Positions 58,803 through 64,000 of a stretch of DNA of 64,000 bases are shown one piece after another. The notes beneath the pieces are model-generated. The model did no database searches and was not told the DNA's origin. It saw only the letters and a program-made list of their open reading frames with translations. This stretch comes from Juglans regia (lineage: Eukaryota; Streptophyta; Magnoliopsida; Fagales; Juglandaceae): the NCBI RefSeq assembly GCF_001411555.2, contig NC_049905.1, positions 14,012,586-14,076,585 on the forward strand, in the 5' to 3' direction. Both the position numbers and the translations under genes were made by a program. The stretch's first letter is position 1; every line of letters starts with the position of its first letter.

Positions 58803-59423
58803 GTAGAGTTCTCTATAGTAGTGGCTAGGTACAAATCTCCGCCTCATGATAGCTTTCAACTCTCTCCATGTTTCTACAGGCCTCTCTAGATTCTTCCTCC
58901 TATTGGATACTAATTGATCCCATCAAATAATCGCATAATCAGTGAACTCAATTACAGCCAACTTAAGCTTCTTCTCCTCAGAGTAATTATGACAATCAAA
59001 CACCAACTCTATTCTTTTCTCCTACTTTAAATAAACTTCAGGGTCAGTTTGACCTTGGAATGATAGTATTTTCATTTTGATGCTCCCATGGATCTTATCT
59101 ACTCCATCTCGACTCCTTGAGTTAACCCTAAGTCCTCTTCCACGCCTAACTTCTCTATGTCTACCCAATCCAACTTCAGATGTTAGGACTTCCTCATCCT
59201 CACCATACTCTCCATTTTCATACCCATTCTCAATACTAGGCTCACGTCACCTCCTATCTTTCTCTCATTGCAGATTTCTAACCATTGCTTTTTGATTATC
59301 TATATTATCCCTCACTTCACCCAACACCAAGTTCAACCGCTCAAACTGTTGTTGCATGGCTTGCAACATAAAGGATGAGTTATCTGCTCTCCCCCTTGGT
59401 GACGAGCTACTCCGATGAGACAT
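58803..59423 (-). pseudogene. Element G gag N-terminal part, several stops
   Basis: Minus strand from ATG at 59423 (MSHRSSSSPRG): FMLQAMQQQFERLNLVLG, acidic and basic stretch, MKILSFQGQTDPEVYLK, KLAVIEFTDYAII, RRRFVPSHYYRELYQ. At least four stops stand where E has sense codons, for example in the W-W pair. The frame meets the TTTTG duplication of element H and resumes at 53935. Confidence 0.78.
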
Positions 59424-59864
59424 TATAAGGTGCTGCACAAAAGAATGTTAGTGGTAAAAAAGAAAACCTCACACACTCCCTTACGTGTTTACACTCAAAT
59501 AATGGCACTGCACTCGTGTTTCACTCTTAATTGGCTTTTTTCCCAATAATAGTCTCACACTCTCTTGCCTTTTACCTCAAGAGTTTTCCCACTCAAGTTC
59601 TTTCAGAACTAAATGAACTCAATCAAGACAAGGCAACCTTGTTTTATCCCAACTAGTAATTAGGTCCAAGAAACAATAATAAGAGAAACACGAAAGGAAT
59701 ACAAACGACCCAAGAATCAAGGAAGTTATACGAATGAAAGAGTAACAATAAGACAAGATACCAACTTTAATGATGTATGCAGCCCCTTTGATGATAAGGT
59801 TCAATCAACAAATTTCTTTCTTTCTCTTTTTTTTGTAACTATGTAGCAACCTTTGAATATGCTA

Positions 59865-59985
59865 CCTTTTCTTTTTTTTTTTTTTGAATTTTCTTTTCTT
59901 TTCTTTTCTTTTCCTTTCTTTTCTTTTCTTTTCTTTTCCTTTCCTGTCTTTTCTTTTCTTTTCTCTTCTTCTCTCTAATTAAATC
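59865..59985 (-). repeat. GAAAA-rich tract in the element G leader
   Basis: About 100 bp of TTTTC repeats on the plus strand, the longest such tract in the window. Confidence 0.85.
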
Positions 59986-60306
59986 ACAAGCAGCAATACT
60001 CAATTGTGAAAATCAAGCAATTGAATTCAAGCACACAAGAATTGACAATGAAGTAGAAGAGAATCAACGGAACGACACTCCAAGCAATGGACAAACTTAG
60101 AGATGTAAGAAACCCTAGAATTTTTAAACCCTAGGAGATGCAAATTTCAGTAAAACCAAAAAACCCTAAGAATTTCGGTAGCCTACTTTTGTTTATATAT
60201 ATTTTTTATAACCCTTGAACAATGAAGCCCTATAATTAAATTTATGAATTCAATAAATTAAAAGATAGAATCAGACCTGATAGGAAACCTTGCTCTGAAT
60301 ACCAAA

Positions 60307-61040
60307 TGATATGAACCTGTGGGAATGAAATCCCTTGAACGCACAATCAATTTGAAAACTCCCCAAGAAAGCCAAAATCAAGTCAATGGATGGAGAACCT
60401 AGACCCGATGATAACTTGTTTCAAGAACCTAGATTATATTAAAATCTAAATCTGTTGAAGAACCCGTCTCAAGGACCCAGATTACAAAGGAGGAACGCCA
60501 CAAAGGTTGTGATTTACCTTTGATAAGTTCAAAAGTTCAATTAAGAATAGAATGAGATAAACTCAACTCACAATAAATAAATTCATCAAATTTCATAAAC
60601 TTCTGACAATGAGTCTACAAAGAGTATTTAAATCAAAACCTAATTAAAACCCTAGCTAAAATAAAGTCCCTTTTATCGAAAATGCCCCTGGATGAATAGT
60701 GTCGTGGCTACAGTGACTGGCTACAGTAACACTACAGTAACCTCTTGAAACCCTAGTTCAATAAAATAATAACTTTCCCAACATGCCCTTTCATAGGACC
60801 CCTTAAGTCCTTCCCATAATAATCCCAATTATTCTAAACTAATAAATAAGTCATTTAAATGAATTAAATAAATTGAAAGCCTTCAAGTGCCCAAAGTCTT
60901 TTAGTCATGTTGTTGTCCTTTCCATAGCTTATCAAATGAATCAAAACTGAATATTCATCCTTTAAGCCCTTGAACTTGTAATTGACTCATCTGGAACTTG
61001 AAACATATATTTAAGACTAGGCCCACCTTGGTTCCCATCA
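60307..61040 (-). repeat. Element G 5' LTR (734 bp)
   Basis: Plus strand TGATATGAACCTGTGGG to GGTTCCCATCA, short subtype. PBS complement CCTTGCTCTGAATACCA just to its left. Confidence 0.9.
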
Positions 61041-61640
61041 CCTTTGTTGGCAAGTTCATTGTTGTGTATTTCGACAAAATTCTTATACATAGCCCCGAAG
61101 ACCAACAACACATGGTTCATTTGCGTGAGGTGCTCTCGGTCCAAAAGGATAACAAGCTATACATTAATCTAAAGAAGTGCAATTTTATTACCAACAGATT
61201 ACTCTTTCTAGGTTTTGTTGTTAGTGCAGATGGAATTCATGTGGATGGTGCAAAGGTTCAGGCCATTCGAGTGTGGCCATGCCTAACATCCCTCACGCAA
61301 GTCTGAAGCTTCCATGGACTAGCCACTTTCTACCGGAGGTTCATTCGGAATTTTAGCACTCTAGCAGCACCAATTACCGAATGCATGAAGAAGGGTCGAT
61401 TTTAATGGGGTGATGACCAAGATATGAGCTTTGCTATAATCAAAGAAAAGCTGTCCACAGCCCCAATACTTGCATTGCCCAGCTTTGAGAAATTATTTGA
61501 AGTAGAGTGTGATGCTTCCATTGTTGGCATTGGGGTCGTTCTCTCACAAGAAGGCCGACCTGTTGAATTCTTTAGTGAGAAATTGAATGAAGCAAGGCGC
61601 AAGTGAACTGTCTTTGAGTTGGAGTTCTATGAGATAGTGA
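61041..61640 (+). pseudogene. Element F RT C-terminus and RNase H N-terminal part
   Basis: Continues the RT interrupted at 51113. The catalytic motif reads Y-F-D-K in place of the usual Y-x-D-D, so this RT is dead. It goes on with HMVHLREVLSVQKDNKLYIN, FLGFVVSADGIHVDG, a stop near 61304, [16 protein letters not shown], and RNase H text [20 protein letters not shown] ending at TGA 61604. A ~60-bp piece of RNase H is missing before 61651. Confidence 0.82.
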
Positions 61641-61650
61641 CCATCATGCG

Positions 61651-62436
61651 TTGAAGTTCATCCACACTCAATCCCACATGAACCGAATGCATGCCAAGTG
61701 GATTACCTACATTCAAAAATTCACCATGGTCCTTAAGTACAAGACATGTCAGCACAACAAGGTGGCAGATGCTCTCAACCGTTGGGGGGAACTTCTTATC
61801 ACTTTACGTACTAAAATCATTGGTTTTGAACAGCTCAAAGAACTCTATGTGGAAGATGATGACTTTGCTGAAACTTGGAGGAAGTGCAAGCTCAAGCAAC
61901 CCATGGTAGATTTCCATATTCAAAATGACTATTTTTTTCGCGACAACCAACTATGTATATCAAGAATTTCTCTACGTGAACATCTGATTCGTGAATTGCA
62001 TGGTGGAGGCCTAGGGGGTCATATGGGGAGAGATAAGACAATTGCTCTAGTAGCCGAGTGTTACTATTGGCCACAACTGTAGAGGGATGTTGGCAGGTTT
62101 GTTAAAAAATGCCCCATCTGCGAAGTGGGGAAGGGACAAGCTCAAAACATAAGACTCTACACCCCTTTGCAGGTGCCAGAAAACATCTGGGAAGACGTGA
62201 GTATGGCCTTCATACTCGGTCTTCCGCGAACCCAATGCGGGGTGGATTCCGTGTTTGTTGTGGTCGATCGATTCTCCAAAATGGCTCATTTTATACCGTG
62301 CAAGAAAACAACTGATGCATCTAACATTGCCCACCTTTTCTTCAAAGAAACCGTGCGGCTTCGTGGGATTCCGAAGTTGATTACATCTGACAGGGATGTG
62401 AAGTTTCTCAGCCATTTTTGGATCACCCTTTGGTAA
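61651..62436 (+). pseudogene. Element F RNase H end and integrase
   Basis: Frame 61651-62082: HMNRMHAKWITYIQKFTMVL, KVADALNRWGELL, VEDDDFAETWRKCK, then the integrase zinc finger His pair (LIRELHGGGLGGHMGRDKT) and a stop in YYWPQL. Frame 62125-62436 carries [20 protein letters not shown]: the first catalytic Asp is Ala here. It continues [20 protein letters not shown] and [15 protein letters not shown] with the second Asp. The third (Glu) is just beyond, in [11 protein letters not shown] after a stop. Confidence 0.82.
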
Positions 62437-63112
62437 AAATTTGAAACCAACCTCAAATATAGTAGCACCTGCCATTTGCAAACAGATGGAAAAACGGAAG
62501 TGACAAACCGCACATTGGGCAACATTGTTCGGTGCGTCTGTGGAGACATGCCAAAACAATCGGGAAAACACCGTTTGAGGTTGTTTACACTCGACCACCA
62601 AAGCACACCCTCGATTTAATTCCCCTGCCAAGACTTCCTGGAATAGTACTGCAGCAGAGAACATGGTTGAAAGAATTCAGCAAGTCCATTCAAATGTTTG
62701 CGTCAACTTAGAAAGGGCTAACTCATGTTACAAACAAGTGGCGGACAAGCATACGCTAGTTAAGATTTTCCAAGAAGGGGACCTGGTCATGGTGCATCTA
62801 CGCAAGCAGCGTTTTCCAGCTGGGATTTACAATAAGTTGCAGAAGAAGAAGTTCGGACCATGCCGAAATGTGAAGAAGATAAATGATAATGCTTATGTAA
62901 TTGACCTCCTTGATCACTTGTCAATTTCCTCTACGTTCAATGTAGCAGATATTTTTTTGTACCATCCTCCAGATGAAGCACTCTATCCTGACCATAGCTC
63001 GAGGTCGAGCTTCCTTCCAAGTGGGGAAGAATCTGATGCAGCAGATACGGCATGCAAGATTGACATTGACGCAGCATGCGAGTTATCAGGATTGAATCAG
63101 GAAATGTCGTAA
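62437..63112 (+). pseudogene. Element F integrase end and C-terminal region
   Basis: 62437-62662 is degenerate integrase ([17 protein letters not shown]) with a deletion that removes the usual EFAYN segment. Frame 62663-63112 (149 codons): [76 protein letters not shown], and a tail that runs ~26 codons into the 3' LTR. No classical chromodomain is seen. Confidence 0.8.
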
Positions 63113-63403
63113 ACAGAGGAAGTCTTTAGCAGCTCTCCGAATTATTGCAGATTTCATTTCCAATTTTAATGTTTCCATTTTAATAAGCTTTCCTTAGTTG
63201 ATAGTGTGCTAGCGATATATTTCCTTTTCAAATAAGTTTCCTTAGTTGGTTTTCTTTGTATAAGGGGACCGAATATGGGAAGGGGACAGATGATCTTTAA
63301 ATTATTAAGCATTACAGAGTTTATCAAAAAACTTGTGACTCATTGTTTGAGAAGACACAATTATTCTTGAATTTTCCTATCTTTGTATGTTTCCGCTACG
63401 TCA
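63034..63403 (+). repeat. Element F 3' LTR (370 bp)
   Basis: TGATGCAGCAGATACGG to CTACGTCA, preceded by a GTGGGGAAGAATC purine-rich tract. Confidence 0.78.
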
Positions 63404-64000
63404 ATGTTGCACCGCAAATAGAATCTCCACTCAAGTGTGTTGGTTCAATTTAGTCTCAATATTCAGGCTGTAAAAAATGAGAGTCTTATAAGAAGATATA
63501 ATGAAAATAAGGGAATTATGAATGCAGAAAATAAAAACTTGGATTCCAAGCCTTGATCGTAATGATAATTTTCTTTAGATCATATTTTGATGTCCCTTTT
63601 CAACGTGCTATAGAGTATTGGCAATTAAAATTGTACCTAATATTATACAATGAACCCATCTAATTCATTGTGCTAAAAATGGCCATTAAATTTCCAAGCA
63701 TCAATAAGGGTGGAATATCAAACTAGTAGCGTGTATTTTCTCGTAGAAAAGATTAAAAAATAAATAAAGAGATCTACTTATTCCCTATAAATGTGTCATC
63801 GATCCAGCAGAAAAACACGATGCTCATCATGTAGAAACAAGAATTTAGAGATCATCAAGATATCAAGGTTGGGAGAGGCATTATAGGCACATCATGTCAA
63901 GGGCTGCGAGCACAAGTACAGTTTGGCAGGCTACCGAGGCAGCACCAGCCTAGTACTTCATGAGATGCAGAGGCGGCCCAGTTTCGAACAAAGCGAGGGT
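63404..64000. other. Right-hand end, nothing recognised
   Basis: AT-rich until about 63850, then more GC-rich. No ORF of note, satellite or LTR similarity is seen. Confidence 0.6.

Larger units (their letters stand above)
51114..61040 (-). mobile_element. Element G: non-autonomous CRM-like element, nested in F and split by H
   Basis: LTRs 51114-51828 (715 bp) and 60307-61040 (734 bp). Flanks CATTT (51109-51113) and CCTTT (61041-61045) are a 5-bp duplication with one change. Taking G out leaves the RT of F in frame (K-A-F then V-G-K). Own length about 5.06 kb. It keeps most of Gag and the integrase zinc finger plus the start of the core, but lacks protease, RT and most RNase H. It is an intermediate between E and the shorter A-D/H type. 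Confidence 0.9.
48473..63403 (+). mobile_element. Element F: degenerate CRM-like gypsy element, split by G and H
   Basis: Left LTR 48473-48774, right LTR 63034-63403, both beginning TGATGCAGCAGA and ending CTACGTCA. The left one lacks ~70 bp near its start. A degenerate initiator-Met-like PBS (TTGGCAACGGAGC) follows the left LTR. Coding order is Gag, protease, RT, RNase H, integrase, C-terminal region. Without G the element is about 5 kb. Flanks GTTTT and ATGTT are not a convincing duplication, which suggests an old insertion. The TGATG ends and pol running to the LTR suggest a CRM-like chromovirus, but the lineage is tentative. Confidence 0.82.

Noticed and set aside
48468..63408. GTTTT/ATGTT as target duplication of element F
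   Set aside because: Only three of five bases match, no better than chance for AT-rich flanks.

Overview
This is plant nuclear repeat DNA, most likely from a eudicot and probably from or near a centromere. No host protein-coding gene, rRNA or tRNA gene was recognised. Two things fill the window. One is a tandem satellite with a monomer of about 154 bp. The other is a dense set of nested Ty3/gypsy LTR retrotransposons. Plant origin is inferred from the chromovirus types, PBS sites resembling plant initiator tRNA-Met, a TRIM element, and CT- and AT-rich LTR leaders. The species cannot be named from this window alone.

Left part (1-31624): one satellite array cut into five pieces (1-3311, 6216-9967, 18180-20136, 24708-25579, 31490-31624). 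The interruptions are: a 2.9-kb solo LTR (3312-6215, target duplication GAGTT); a rearranged composite of non-autonomous CRM-like elements (9968-18179); a complete minus-strand CRM-like element C (20137-24707, duplication CTTAT); and a compound insertion (25580-31489). The compound insertion is a TRIM split by CRM-like element D (25978-30978, duplication ATGTG), followed by a truncated Tekay-type LTR.

Right part (31625-64000): low-copy-looking DNA carrying element E (33294-47941, minus, duplication GTACT). E is itself split by a 10-kb Tekay/Del-type chromovirus (34611-44657, duplication CTTTT). After a short spacer comes element F (48473-63403, plus). F is split by element G (51114-61040, minus), and G is split by element H (53936-58797, minus, duplication TTTTG), giving three levels of nesting.

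A, B, C, D and H belong to one non-autonomous family. Their LTRs start TGATG and end ATCA, and the last ORF runs into the 3' LTR, as in centromeric (CRM) chromoviruses. They keep the N-terminus of Gag and a protease region with the active-site triplet altered (DLR), followed by a Lys/Glu/Ser-rich spacer and the end of RNase H. The reverse transcriptase is missing, and the integrase core is replaced by a 45-bp (15-residue) in-frame tandem repeat. E (full gag) and G (integrase zinc finger kept) look like less reduced relatives. None could move without an outside source of reverse transcriptase and integrase.

The most interesting observation is in the Tekay element. Its 4.5-kb gag-pol region has eight in-frame stops but only one frame-breaking event, a 94-bp GT...AG segment between the Gag zinc knuckle and the protease. 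Removing it restores the frame at exactly the junction expected for the family. This suggests a spliceosomal intron that could set the Gag to Gag-Pol ratio. It is an inference from sequence and needs RNA evidence.
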